Part shown: positions 1 through 8,254 of the stretch, in pieces
How the letters are laid out: every line of letters starts with the position of its first letter
How positions within the stretch are numbered: position 1 is the stretch's first letter
Position numbers and translations under genes: made by a program
Notes under the pieces: generated by a model
What the model was told of the DNA's origin: nothing
Databases searched by the model: none
What the model saw: the letters and a program-made list of their open reading frames with translations, nothing else
NCBI GenBank assembly: GCA_905236805.1
Contig: CAJOPH010000065.1
Span: 1-40,108, forward strand
Direction of reading: 5' to 3'
Source: an uncultured Eubacterium sp.
GTDB lineage: Bacteria; Bacillota; Clostridia; Lachnospirales; Lachnospiraceae
Length of the DNA stretch: 40,108 nt

Positions 1-492
1 GATATCCCGTTTCTGGGGATATGCCTGGGGATGCAGCTGGCGATAGTGGAATTCATGAAGAACGTGGTGGGATACGCGGATGCGGACTCCACGGAGTTTA
101 ATCCCGACACGACCCATCCCGTGATAGACCTTATGCCGGATCAGCTGGACGTGGAAAATATCGGGGGAACCTTAAGGCTGGGAGCCTGCCCGTGCACCCT
201 GGATGAGGATTCAAAGTCATATGTACTGTACGGGACAAAAGACATATCCGAAAGGCACAGGCACCGCTACGAGGTAAACAATGACTACAGGAATCAGCTT
301 ACCGAAAACGGCATGAAGCTGGCGGGGCTTTCCCCTGACGGCAGGATAATAGAAATGGTGGAGCTTGAGGGGCATCCCTGGTTTGTCGCCACCCAGGCCC
401 ACCCCGAGCTAAAGTCGAGGCCCAACAGGCCGCATCCTTTGTTCAAGGGATTTGTAAAGGCTGCCTTGGACTATCAGGCAAAGACTACCTAA
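1..492 (+). CDS. pyrG: CTP synthase, C-terminal glutaminase part (5' truncated)
   Basis: CTP synthase makes CTP from UTP, ATP and glutamine in the cytoplasm. Only the C-terminal class I glutamine amidotransferase domain is present; the gene runs in from the left edge in frame 1, so the ATG at 31 is internal. The reading from base 1 gives the nucleophile elbow GICLGMQ, with the catalytic Cys at base 22. [10 protein letters not shown] is a family signature, and the His and Glu of AHPELKSRP (bases 400 and 406) complete the triad. The C-terminus has normal length. The rhomboid gene follows after 6 bases, so the two are probably co-transcribed. The synthetase half lies outside the window. Confidence 0.96.
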   Translation, partial: DIPFLGICLGMQLAIVEFMKNVVGYADADSTEFNPDTTHPVIDLMPDQLDVENIGGTLRLGACPCTLDEDSKSYVLYGTKDISERHRHRYEVNNDYRNQLTENGMKLAGLSPDGRIIEMVELEGHPWFVATQAHPELKSRPNRPHPLFKGFVKAALDYQAKTT

Positions 493-498
493 AAAGTT

Positions 499-1098
499 AT
501 GACGAAGCTTATTATAGCATTAAATATCATAGTGTTTGTGGCATATACCGTGATGGGAGATCCGTCTGATGCAGAGTTCATGTACCGGCATGGGGCCGTT
601 TTTTCGCCTGCCGTGACAGAGGGGCATGAGTACTACAGGCTCCTTACCGCGGTATTTCTTCATTTTGATTTTGGGCATATATTTAACAATATGATCCTTT
701 TGTATTTCCTGGGGGATGCGCTGGAGAAGGGGCTGGGAAAATTCCGCTATATGCTCGTGTACCTGGCATCCGGGATACTGGGGAATGTGGCCACGGTATG
801 GATAGAGAGCCTTAACGGTGACTATTCGGTATCCGCGGGAGCCTCGGGGGCCGTCTTTGGTATCCTGGGGGCCTTTGTCTTTGAGGTCTTGTCACACAGG
901 GGAAGGTATGCCGGCATATCGGGAAAGAGGCTTTTGTTTTTCATCCTTCTTAGCCTGTATTCGGGCTTTGCCACGGCAGGCGTAAACAATATTGCCCACG
1001 TCGCGGGGATGATTTCCGGTTTTTTCATAACATTTATAGTTGATTTTCCGCGAAAAAAGTCATATAATAGACAGGTTAATGACATTAGGAACTGTTAA
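499..1098 (+). CDS. Rhomboid family intramembrane serine protease
   Basis: A 199-residue polytopic membrane protein of the minimal six-helix rhomboid type, which cuts single-pass membrane proteins within the bilayer. The catalytic serine is in GASGAVFG (Ser116) and the catalytic histidine in NNIAHVAG (His167). HIFNN (His60, Asn64) supplies the oxyanion-stabilising HxxxN motif. The first helix begins at residue 3, which supports the ATG at 499, although no clear Shine-Dalgarno precedes it. Translation may be coupled to pyrG, whose stop is 6 bases upstream. The stop codon lies inside the palindromic repeat at 1085-1133. Substrates cannot be inferred. Confidence 0.92.
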   Translation: MTKLIIALNIIVFVAYTVMGDPSDAEFMYRHGAVFSPAVTEGHEYYRLLTAVFLHFDFGHIFNNMILLYFLGDALEKGLGKFRYMLVYLASGILGNVATVWIESLNGDYSVSAGASGAVFGILGAFVFEVLSHRGRYAGISGKRLLFFILLSLYSGFATAGVNNIAHVAGMISGFFITFIVDFPRKKSYNRQVNDIRNC

Positions 1099-1133
1099 GA
1101 AATAACTTTTTAATTCTTTCACAGTTCCTTAGG
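1085..1133. repeat. Palindromic intergenic repeat, copy 1
   Basis: TTAGGAACTGTTAAGAAAT (1085-1103) is followed by an inverted partner, ACAGTTCCTTAGG (1121-1133). AGGAACTGT pairs perfectly with ACAGTTCCT across a 25-base AT-rich loop. The 19-mer recurs on the opposite strand at 32822-32840 with one mismatch, and a related inverted repeat is at 34272-34302. The rhomboid stop codon (1096-1098) is inside it. It could act as a weak terminator (internal TTTTT) or be a dispersed repeat family. Confidence 0.6.
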
Positions 1134-1150
1134 TAAGGAGCTGGCATGAA

Positions 1151-2146
1151 ATGAAGATAAACATATACTACGGAGGCAGGGGCGTCCTCGACGACCCCAC
1201 GCTCTATGTCATCAGGAAGATGGAGGAGGTTCTCTCGGAGCTCAATGTCACTACATCCCGTTATAATCTCTACGAGCAGAAAAACGCCATCCCGACCCTG
1301 CCCCAGACCTTCAAGGATGCCGACGGCATAGTGCTTGCCACCACCGTCGAGTGGATAGGCATAGGTGGGTACATGCAGAGGTTTTTGGACGCCTGCTGGC
1401 TCTATGGTGACAAGTCCGTCATATCGGATCTTTACATGCAGCCCGTGGTGATGTCTACCACCTACGGGGAAAAGGACGGCCTGCTTACAATCCAGAATGC
1501 CTGGGATATCCTGGGGGGACTTCAGTGCGATGGGATGTGCGGCTACGTGGAGGATCTTCTGGCCTTCGAGATGAAGGACGAATACACCAGGATTATAGAA
1601 AAAAAGACCGAAAGCCTCTACAGGACCATCTCCCAGAAGCTGGTCACCCTTCCGTCGTCAAACCAGGCCGTGAAGCGTTCGGTGCTGCGCACGAACAAGA
1701 TAGAGCTTACGCCCCAGGAGACCGAGCAGCTCTCCAAATACGTGGCAGACGATGCCTACGTGCAGCAGCAAAAGGAAGACATAAACGAACTGGCAGGGCT
1801 GTTTTCATTGAAGCTCTTTTCGGATGATGAGGACCAGGGACCTTATTCAAAGGAGTTCAGGGAGGCGTTTACGCCGCAGGGGGACTTTACCGCCAGTTAC
1901 CAGTTTGTTTTGGATGGAAACCCGAGACCGCTTTTGATAAAGGTAAGGGGGACCGTCCTTGACATTTCCCATGAGGCGGTGGACGACGCGGACGTGGTGG
2001 CAAAGATATCCGAGGACAGGTTCGCGTCTATAGTAAGGGGGGAGGCCACCTTCCAGAAGGTATTTTTCGTGGGTGACCTTACCGCGAAAGGAAACCTGAA
2101 TACCTTCAAGATGCTCGATTCGCTGTTTCCCTTCCAGGGATATTGA
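1151..2146 (+). CDS. Flavodoxin-like FMN reductase fused to SCP2-like domain
   Basis: A 331-residue soluble protein with two parts. Residues 1 to about 150 look like a flavodoxin/NADPH-dependent FMN reductase fold: an initial beta strand KINIYYGG, a DADGIVLATTVEW strand, then GIGGYMQRFLDACW as in flavin-binding quinone or FMN reductases. Residues about 230-330 resemble the SCP2 sterol-carrier fold (FVLDGNPRPLLIKVRG, then ISEDRFASIVRGE and a GNLNTFKMLDSLF helix), a hydrophobic ligand pocket. The start at 1151 is set by TAAGGAG 10 bases upstream; an ATG at 1146 hits a stop after two codons. Substrate and ligand are unknown. The SCP2 call is stronger than the exact reductase class. Confidence 0.72.
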   Translation: MKINIYYGGRGVLDDPTLYVIRKMEEVLSELNVTTSRYNLYEQKNAIPTLPQTFKDADGIVLATTVEWIGIGGYMQRFLDACWLYGDKSVISDLYMQPVVMSTTYGEKDGLLTIQNAWDILGGLQCDGMCGYVEDLLAFEMKDEYTRIIEKKTESLYRTISQKLVTLPSSNQAVKRSVLRTNKIELTPQETEQLSKYVADDAYVQQQKEDINELAGLFSLKLFSDDEDQGPYSKEFREAFTPQGDFTASYQFVLDGNPRPLLIKVRGTVLDISHEAVDDADVVAKISEDRFASIVRGEATFQKVFFVGDLTAKGNLNTFKMLDSLFPFQGY

Positions 2147-2180
2147 AGGTATAACGAAGGGTTTTCGCAAATCTGGCGCC

Positions 2181-2201
2181 AAGTCCGCCGGGAGCGGACT
2201 T
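2181..2201. other. Stable hairpin in intergenic gap
   Basis: AAGTCCGC and GCGGACTT form a perfect 8-bp stem with a 5-base loop between the flavodoxin-SCP2 gene and the HIT gene. No T-run follows, so it is not a standard intrinsic terminator. It may stabilise the upstream mRNA end or pause transcription. Confidence 0.55.
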
Positions 2202-2232
2202 GAATTAACATTTGCAATGGAGATTAAATAAA

Positions 2233-2646
2233 ATGAGCGACTGTATTTTCTGCAAACTGGCGGCCGGGGAAATCCCGTCCAATACCATATACGAGGATGA
2301 TGACGTAAGGGCCATACTGGACGCCTCGCCTGCGGCCAAGGGTCACGCCCTGATCATCCCGAAGGAGCACTTTGAGGATGTGTTCGACATGGACGAAAAG
2401 ATCCTTTGCGCCTCGCACAGGGCGGCTCAAAAGGTTGCGTCCAAAATGAAAGACGCCCTGTCCTGCGACGGGGTGAACATCCTCCAGAACAACGGTGAGG
2501 CAGCAGGCCAGACGGTATTTCATTACCACGTCCACATCATCCCCCGTTACAAGGGAGATGACATGGGAGTACACATGAAATGGGAACACGTGGCATATGA
2601 GGACGACGGGGAGACCGAAGATTTCAGGAAGAAGCTTTCTCTATGA
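2233..2646 (+). CDS. HIT family nucleotide-binding hydrolase (HinT-like)
   Basis: A 137-residue histidine triad protein. The HxHxH motif is seen in HYHVHIIPRY (His97, His99, His101). CIFC near the N-terminus (Cys4, Cys7) is the usual zinc-binding start of bacterial HIT proteins. Family members hydrolyse nucleoside phosphoramidates or AMP conjugates; the physiological substrate here is unknown. The ATG at 2233 is chosen over the longer TTG start at 2212 because TGGAGA lies 9 bases upstream and MSDCIFCKL is the typical N-terminus. The last 23 bases overlap the convergent murG gene, so the two transcripts overlap tail to tail. Confidence 0.93.
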   Translation: MSDCIFCKLAAGEIPSNTIYEDDDVRAILDASPAAKGHALIIPKEHFEDVFDMDEKILCASHRAAQKVASKMKDALSCDGVNILQNNGEAAGQTVFHYHVHIIPRYKGDDMGVHMKWEHVAYEDDGETEDFRKKLSL

Positions 2647-3715
2647 TCCTGAAGATGGTGTTTATCGCATCGGGAGCCTTGCTGTTTTTCATTTGATTTT
2701 GGTAGTAGTTTCTTTGGTCGTAGACCTCATTTATTTCGTGGAGGAGGGTATCGGGCGTAAGGATGTCGGATTCTGATATATCTTCGCATTCTTCCTCATA
2801 CAGCACCCTGGAGAACCCTTGAGTCTTGAACGAATTCGCGTTCAGGATCTGGTCGCCCCTGCTGGCGGAAAGGGGGAGGGGAATCAGGATGTTTGGCTTT
2901 TTAAGGGCCAGGATTTCCAGTATGGCATTGGCGCCGGCCCTGGAGACTACGATGTCCGCGGCGGCGAAAAGGTGCTTCAACCCGTTTTTGGAATATTCAA
3001 ACTGGGTATACCCTTTCTTTACGACCAGGCTCTCGTCCAGCATCCCGGCCCCACACAGGTGAACCACCCGGAATCGGGGGAGGAGGGATGGAAGGATCTT
3101 ACGTATGGTATCGTTGATGTGCCTTGCACCGGAGCTTCCGCCTATCACCAGCAGCACGGGCTTGTCCTCATCAAAGCCGCACAGGGCAAGACCCTTTTGC
3201 CGGTTCCCGTCCAAGAGCTCCTTCCTGATGGGGGAGCCCGTGAAAATGGCTTTTTCGGGAGGAAGGTGGGACAAGGTCTCGGGGAAATTGCAGCAGACCC
3301 TGGCGGCCTTCGGGATGGCCAGCCTGTTGGCCAGCCCGGGCGTCATGTCCGATTCGTGGATTATCACGGGGACCTTTCGTTTGGCGGCGGCAAAGACCAC
3401 GGGCACGGATACGAAGCCCCCCTTGGAGAACACCACATCCGGGGAGAGCTTTTTCATCAGGGAAAGGGCCTGACGGTATCCCCTTACGATGCGGAAGGGA
3501 TCCGTGAAATTTTTCACATCCATGTAACGGCGCAGCTTCCCCGAGGATATGGGATGGTAGTCAATGCCCTGCTCCTCTATGAGCTCTTTTTCGATGCCGT
3601 TGTAGGAGCCTATGTAGGAAATGTCGTACCCGTGCTCCTTAAGGATCGGGAATAACGCGATGTTTGGGTTTACGTGACCGGCGGTGCCCCCGCCCGTCAT
3701 TATTATTTTTTTCAT
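2624..3715 (-). CDS. murG: UDP-GlcNAc:undecaprenyl-PP-MurNAc-pentapeptide GlcNAc transferase
   Basis: MurG adds GlcNAc to lipid I to give lipid II at the inner face of the membrane, the last cytoplasmic step of peptidoglycan precursor synthesis. The 363 residues match family length. GGGTAGHVNP (8-17) is the N-terminal glycine-rich loop, HESDMTPGLANR the acceptor-side region, and GGSSGARHIN with SRAGANAILE form the GT-B C-terminal UDP-GlcNAc site. AAGGAG lies a few bases before the start. The gene stands alone rather than in a division/cell-wall cluster: its left neighbour converges and overlaps it, and its right neighbour pgi is divergent. Confidence 0.96.
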   Translation of the reverse strand: MKKIIMTGGGTAGHVNPNIALFPILKEHGYDISYIGSYNGIEKELIEEQGIDYHPISSGKLRRYMDVKNFTDPFRIVRGYRQALSLMKKLSPDVVFSKGGFVSVPVVFAAAKRKVPVIIHESDMTPGLANRLAIPKAARVCCNFPETLSHLPPEKAIFTGSPIRKELLDGNRQKGLALCGFDEDKPVLLVIGGSSGARHINDTIRKILPSLLPRFRVVHLCGAGMLDESLVVKKGYTQFEYSKNGLKHLFAAADIVVSRAGANAILEILALKKPNILIPLPLSASRGDQILNANSFKTQGFSRVLYEEECEDISESDILTPDTLLHEINEVYDQRNYYQNQMKNSKAPDAINTIFRIIEKASS

Positions 3716-3742
3716 ATCGTATATACACTCCTTGGGGATTAG

Positions 3743-3764
3743 ATTATAGAAAACAAATTTGTTT
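3743..3764 (-). promoter_or_regulatory. murG -10 element and adjacent 14-bp palindrome
   Basis: On the minus strand, TATAAT (plus 3743-3748) lies about 28 bases before murG, with only a weak -35. Directly upstream, 3751-3764, is AAACAAATTTGTTT, a perfect 14-bp palindrome that would sit between -10 and -35. It looks like a repressor or activator site controlling murG, and possibly pgi too. No clear sigma-A promoter for pgi was found. Confidence 0.5.
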
Positions 3765-3826
3765 ATTTACTATAACATAATAGTCAGTTTTAAAATATTT
3801 GTCAAGTAATCATAAGGAGATTCGCC

Positions 3827-5170
3827 ATGGGTTTGATTTCTTTGAATTTAGCCAAAGCGCAGGGGTTCGTTCCGGAAGGGATGCCGGAAAAAATGAAAGA
3901 AAAGGGCAAAGCCGCCCAGGAGGAGCTTTTGTCCCGGGGCGGCAGGGGGAATGAATTTACCGGATGGATAGATCTTCCCGAAGCCTACGACAGGCAGGAG
4001 TTTGAGAGGATACAAAAAGCCGTGGGGAAGATACGCTCGGATTCCGATGTGCTCCTGGTGATAGGTATAGGAGGCTCCTACCTTGGGGCGAGGGCCGCCA
4101 TAGAGTTTCTGGGGCATAGCTTCTACAATGAGCTTCCCAAGGAAAAGCGGGGAGGCCCCGAAATCTATTTTCTGGGGAACCAGATGTCCGGCACCTATGC
4201 GAAGGAGATAATGGATGTGATTGACGGAAAGGATTTTTCCATCAATATCATATCCAAGTCGGGAACCACGACAGAGCCCGCCATAGCCTTCCGTATCTTC
4301 AAGGAAATAATGGAAAACAGATACGGAAAGACCGAGAGCGCAAAGAGGATATACGCAACCACCGACAAGTCCAAAGGAGCCCTAAAAACCCTGGCGGATG
4401 CCGAAGGGTATGAGACCTTCGTGGTACCGGACGACATAGGCGGGAGGTTCTCCGTGCTTACGGCGGTGGGACTTCTTCCGATAGCGGTATCGGGGGCGGA
4501 CATCGAAAAGCTCATGCAGGGAGCCTTGGACCAGAGGAACGAGTTACTTTCGAACAAGGAAAGTAACGCGGCCCTTGATTACGCGGTATACAGGAACATA
4601 TTCCGCGAAGACGGCAAGGAAGTAGAGATTTTGGCAAACTATGAGCCGGGCTTTCATTTCGTGGCGGAATGGTGGAAGCAGCTCTACGGGGAGAGCGAGG
4701 GAAAGGAACATAAAGGTCTTTTTCCCGCGGCGGTGGATCTTACGACAGACCTTCATTCCATGGGCCAGTACATCCAGGATGGAAACAGGATATTGATGGA
4801 GACGGTGCTGGATCTTAATGAACAAAGGGCCCACATGGACATAAAGGCACAAGAGGATGACCTTGACGGGCTCAATTACCTTGCGGGAAAGAGCATGGAC
4901 TTTGTGAACAAAAACGCCATGAACGGCACCATCCTGGCACATAATGACGGCGGGGTTCCCGTATTGGTGGTGAATGTGCCATCCCAGGATGAGCACAGCC
5001 TTGGGGCGCTGTTTTATTTCTTTGAGTATGCCTGCGGCATCAGCGGCTATATCCTGGGAGTCAATCCCTTTGACCAGCCGGGCGTGGAAAGCTACAAGAA
5101 AAACATGTTTGCCCTTCTCGGGAAGCCCGGGTACGAGCAATTAAGGGATGATTTAACAAAGAGACTATAG
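3827..5170 (+). CDS. pgi: Glucose-6-phosphate isomerase
   Basis: Interconverts glucose 6-phosphate and fructose 6-phosphate in glycolysis and cell-wall sugar supply. The 447 residues fit the short Gram-positive form. [11 protein letters not shown] and [10 protein letters not shown] are the phosphosugar-binding loops of the two SIS domains, [14 protein letters not shown] is the PGI signature, and GESEGKE carries the catalytic glutamate. The ATG follows AAGGAG. The gene stands alone between the divergent murG and a terminator at 5169-5200. Confidence 0.97.
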   Translation: MGLISLNLAKAQGFVPEGMPEKMKEKGKAAQEELLSRGGRGNEFTGWIDLPEAYDRQEFERIQKAVGKIRSDSDVLLVIGIGGSYLGARAAIEFLGHSFYNELPKEKRGGPEIYFLGNQMSGTYAKEIMDVIDGKDFSINIISKSGTTTEPAIAFRIFKEIMENRYGKTESAKRIYATTDKSKGALKTLADAEGYETFVVPDDIGGRFSVLTAVGLLPIAVSGADIEKLMQGALDQRNELLSNKESNAALDYAVYRNIFREDGKEVEILANYEPGFHFVAEWWKQLYGESEGKEHKGLFPAAVDLTTDLHSMGQYIQDGNRILMETVLDLNEQRAHMDIKAQEDDLDGLNYLAGKSMDFVNKNAMNGTILAHNDGGVPVLVVNVPSQDEHSLGALFYFFEYACGISGYILGVNPFDQPGVESYKKNMFALLGKPGYEQLRDDLTKRL

Positions 5171-5200
5171 TCATAATCATAATTATGATCTGACTTTTTT
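5169..5200 (+). terminator. Probable intrinsic terminator after pgi
   Basis: AGTC...GACT encloses the 14-bp palindrome ATCATAATTATGAT (5176-5189) and is followed directly by TTTTTT. The stem is AT-rich and has an internal loop, so strength is uncertain. The palindrome could also be a protein site for the next gene. Confidence 0.55.
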
Positions 5201-5243
5201 ACAGGAACAGTAACATTGGGTGTTTGATAGGGAAGAAAGTATT

Positions 5244-6908
5244 ATGAACGAAAGGGAAGAAAAAGAAGAATTGGCAACAGGTGAAGGAAGGGGGGCAAAG
5301 ATAGCCCTGGCCGTGGGAGGCAGTATTTTTCTCATCCTCTTTATCGCATATCTGGTGGGGGTATTTTACTATCAGAATCATTATCTGCCGGGGACGCTGA
5401 TAAACGGCATAGACACTTCCAACCGCACGGATGAGAGCGTGGGGGAGGATTTTGAGGAGCAGGCAAAGACCTATTCGCTGACCGTGAAGGAAAGGAACGG
5501 CTCTGCCGAGACCATACAGGGTATCGACGTGGCGTTCAGGATGAGTTACGGTGAGTCCTTTGACAGGGTTTTGGCGGAGCAAAGCCCGTTCACATGGATA
5601 TTTACCCTGTTTTCCACTACGGAAGAGACGGTAAATCCCACCTCCATCAGTTTTGACGAAGAGGCCCTTGACGGGATAATAGATGAGCTCGACTGCATGG
5701 ATTCATCTACCTGGACGAAATGCGAAAACGCGAAGCTTTCCGAATATGACGAAGAGGAGGGCTACACCATAAAGGAAGCCGTCTATGGCACGACCCTTGA
5801 CAAGGACATAGCCGCCGAAGCCATCAGGGAGGCCATGAAAAAAGGTGACAGCGAGGTAGACCTTACCGCCACGGACTGCTATGAGCAGCCCGAATACACA
5901 TCGGATTCCCCCGAGGTGGAACAGATGCTTGATACCGCAAATAAATATGCCGATGCCGACATAAAGTATACCTTTGGCGATGACACGGAGGAGGTTGACG
6001 GCTCCGTCATCAGCGGGTGGATCTCCCAGAAAAAAAAGCCCGGGATAAACCTTGACGAAGACGCCATAGCGGACTACGTGGCAGGTCTTGCCGAAAAATA
6101 CGACACGGTGAACAAGGAAAGGAAATTCAAGTCCACCACGGGGGTGAAGGTCACGGTTCCGGCCGGTACCTATGGGTGGAAGATAGATCAGGAAGCCACG
6201 GTAAAGAGCCTTACCAAGCTCATAAAGGACGGAAAGTCCTATGAGGGAGACGTGGAGTATTCCCAGACGGCGGCCTCCCATGCCAAAAAGGATTTCGGGG
6301 ACACCTATGTGGAGGTAGACCTTTCCACACAGCACCTGTACTACTACAAGGACGGGAAGCAGGTAGTCTCTACGGACTTTGTGTCGGGATGCGTGTCGAA
6401 AAGCAGGGAGACACCTACGGGAGCCTACTATGTGGTCTACAAGCAGAAAGACGCCACCCTCAAGGGACAGGGGTATTCCACACCCGTGGATTTCTGGATG
6501 CCGTTTTTTGATGGCTGCGGGCTGCATGACGCTACCTGGAGGTCGTCCTTCGGGGGGACCATATACCTCTACCACGGATCCCATGGCTGCATAAACCTTC
6601 CCCTTTCGGTGGCGGAGACCATATTCGGGCAGCTGGAAGAGGGAACGCCCGTATTGGTATTTGAATCCGTGGACAATACCCAGAAGTACGCCTCCATAAA
6701 GGCTGCAGCAGCAGCGGCTGCGAAGAGGGCGGCGGAGGCTGCGAAGAAAAAGGCGAAAAAAGAATCCGAAGATGATGAAAAGTCATCCAAGAGCGACAAG
6801 AAAAAGTCAGGTGACTCATCTTCTTCCAAGAAAAAAAGTTCCGACAATTCATCATCAAAGAAAAAGTCGGACAGCAGTTCCAACAAGAAAAAAAAGAGCA
6901 GTGATTGA
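5244..6908 (+). CDS. Membrane-anchored L,D-transpeptidase (PG4-YkuD) with Lys/Ser tail
   Basis: Forms 3-3 peptide cross-links, or attaches proteins, in peptidoglycan outside the membrane. The protein has 554 residues. It has a short cytoplasmic N-terminus, one membrane helix (about 19-43), then two repeat-like regions resembling the PG4 peptidoglycan-binding domain. A YkuD catalytic domain (about 353-475) contains HGSHGCIN with His447 and Cys449. The final 80 residues are an Ala/Lys then Lys/Ser/Asp low-complexity tail. The ATG at 5244 is preferred over GTG at 5220 because AGGGA lies 10 bases upstream. It heads a tight run with argF, the small unknown, coaX and dusB. The basic tail may bind anionic wall polymers (inference). 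Confidence 0.9.
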   Translation: MNEREEKEELATGEGRGAKIALAVGGSIFLILFIAYLVGVFYYQNHYLPGTLINGIDTSNRTDESVGEDFEEQAKTYSLTVKERNGSAETIQGIDVAFRMSYGESFDRVLAEQSPFTWIFTLFSTTEETVNPTSISFDEEALDGIIDELDCMDSSTWTKCENAKLSEYDEEEGYTIKEAVYGTTLDKDIAAEAIREAMKKGDSEVDLTATDCYEQPEYTSDSPEVEQMLDTANKYADADIKYTFGDDTEEVDGSVISGWISQKKKPGINLDEDAIADYVAGLAEKYDTVNKERKFKSTTGVKVTVPAGTYGWKIDQEATVKSLTKLIKDGKSYEGDVEYSQTAASHAKKDFGDTYVEVDLSTQHLYYYKDGKQVVSTDFVSGCVSKSRETPTGAYYVVYKQKDATLKGQGYSTPVDFWMPFFDGCGLHDATWRSSFGGTIYLYHGSHGCINLPLSVAETIFGQLEEGTPVLVFESVDNTQKYASIKAAAAAAAKRAAEAAKKKAKKESEDDEKSSKSDKKKSGDSSSSKKKSSDNSSSKKKSDSSSNKKKKSSD

Positions 6909-6926
6909 CATTACCGGGGAGGGACC

Positions 6927-7916
6927 ATGAACTTAAAAGGAAGGGATTTTCTGACCCTTAAGGACTATACTCCTGAGGAGATATTGTACCTGATAGACCT
7001 CGCGCAGGAATATAAACAGAAAAAACATGCCGGGATACCGCATGATACCTTAAAAGGTAAGAATGTAGCGCTTATCTTTGAAAAGACAAGCACCCGCACG
7101 AGGTGTTCGTTCGAGGTGGCAGCGCACGATCTGGGGATGGGCACCACGTACTTAGATCCTTCGGGCTCCCAGATAGGAAAAAAGGAAAGCATAAAGGACA
7201 CGGCCAGGGTGCTCGATCGCATGTACGATGGCATAGAATACAGGGGATTCGGGCAGCACATAGTGGACGAGCTGGCAAAGTACGCCCAGGTGCCGGTGTG
7301 GAACGGACTGACCGATGAGTACCATCCCACCCAGATATTGGCAGATATGCTGACCATCAGGGAGGAGTTTGGGGAGCTTGAGGGGCTAAAGTTTGTATAC
7401 ATGGGGGATGCGCGCTTCAACATGGGCAATTCCCTCATGATAGGATGCTCCAAGCTGGGCATTGATTTTACCGCCTGCGCGCCGTCCTTGTATTTTCCTG
7501 ACCATGACCTCATAGAGGTCTGCGGCGAGTACGCCGAAAAGTCAGGTGCCAGGCTTACCTTCGAAGAGGACGTAAAAAAGGCTGTAAAGGATGCGAATAT
7601 CATATATACGGACGTATGGGTATCCATGGGCGAGGATGAAAAGGTATGGGAGGAGAGGATAAGGGACCTTACCCCCTACAGGGTGACACAGGAAGTGATG
7701 GATTGTGCAGCGGATAACGCCATCTTCCTCCACTGTCTGCCTTCTTTCCACGACACCAAGACCAGGGTGGGAAAGGACATATTCGACAAATTCGGCATCA
7801 GGGAGATGGAGGTCACGGACGAGGTCTTCGAGGGACCAAGGTCGCGCGTGTTTGATGAGGCGGAAAACAGGATGCACACCATAAAGGCAGTAATGGCCGC
7901 CACATTGGGAGCCTAG
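6927..7916 (+). CDS. argF: Ornithine carbamoyltransferase
   Basis: Transfers the carbamoyl group from carbamoyl phosphate to ornithine, giving citrulline. The 329 residues match the family. STRTR (55-59) is the carbamoyl-phosphate loop, HPTQ follows near 133, and HCLPSFHD (His269, Cys270) is the ornithine-side loop. Catabolic ArcB and anabolic ArgF cannot be separated from sequence alone. No arginine deiminase or carbamate kinase gene is nearby, so argF is used as the default. It starts 18 bases after the L,D-transpeptidase, and the next gene begins on the base after its stop. Confidence 0.95.
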   Translation: MNLKGRDFLTLKDYTPEEILYLIDLAQEYKQKKHAGIPHDTLKGKNVALIFEKTSTRTRCSFEVAAHDLGMGTTYLDPSGSQIGKKESIKDTARVLDRMYDGIEYRGFGQHIVDELAKYAQVPVWNGLTDEYHPTQILADMLTIREEFGELEGLKFVYMGDARFNMGNSLMIGCSKLGIDFTACAPSLYFPDHDLIEVCGEYAEKSGARLTFEEDVKKAVKDANIIYTDVWVSMGEDEKVWEERIRDLTPYRVTQEVMDCAADNAIFLHCLPSFHDTKTRVGKDIFDKFGIREMEVTDEVFEGPRSRVFDEAENRMHTIKAVMAATLGA

Positions 7917-8252
7917 ATGTACCAGGATGAGGTCATACTCTGCGCGGCCAGCGCGTACGAGGAAAAATATTACCTGAATGAAGATTTTGCGAACCTCCCC
8001 TCCGGAGTAAAAGATGAGCTGAAGGTCATGTGCACGCTTTACACCATGGACATAGGGGGTATCCTCGAGGTCTATTATGACGAAGAAGGGAATCTGCACT
8101 TTAGGACCACGGCCCGGGAGGGGGATTTTTCCTATGATGAGATAGGCAGCGTCCTTAAGATAAAGCAGCTAAGGACAGAAAAAAGAGACCTCTTGGAATC
8201 CCTCGAGATGTATTTCAGGGTGTTTTTCCTTGGGGAGGAATACGGGGAATAA
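7917..8252 (+). CDS. Small conserved-looking protein of unknown function
   Basis: A 111-residue acidic soluble protein with no signal peptide or membrane helix. It starts MYQDEVILCAAS, has a strand-rich middle (GGILEVYYDEEGNLHFRTTA), and ends in a predicted amphipathic helix (IKQLRTEKRDLLESLEMYF). I recall similar small proteins in Lachnospiraceae annotated only as a DUF (possibly DUF6145), but this is not certain. The ATG follows the argF stop directly, with TTGGGAG inside the argF end as ribosome binding site, so it is translationally coupled. coaX starts 2 bases after its stop. No function is proposed. Confidence 0.8.
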   Translation: MYQDEVILCAASAYEEKYYLNEDFANLPSGVKDELKVMCTLYTMDIGGILEVYYDEEGNLHFRTTAREGDFSYDEIGSVLKIKQLRTEKRDLLESLEMYFRVFFLGEEYGE

Positions 8253-8254
8253 AA

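Noticed and set aside
2819-3655. 278-residue plus-strand ORF opposite murG
   Set aside because: A shadow of murG; no recognisable motif, and murG is unambiguous on the minus strand.
5198-5215. Possible degenerate copy of the AGGAACTGT repeat before the L,D-transpeptidase
   Set aside because: AGGAACAGTAACA matches only loosely and lacks an inverted partner.
5703-6584. 293-residue minus-strand ORF opposite the L,D-transpeptidase
   Set aside because: Antisense shadow of a well-supported gene, with no family features.
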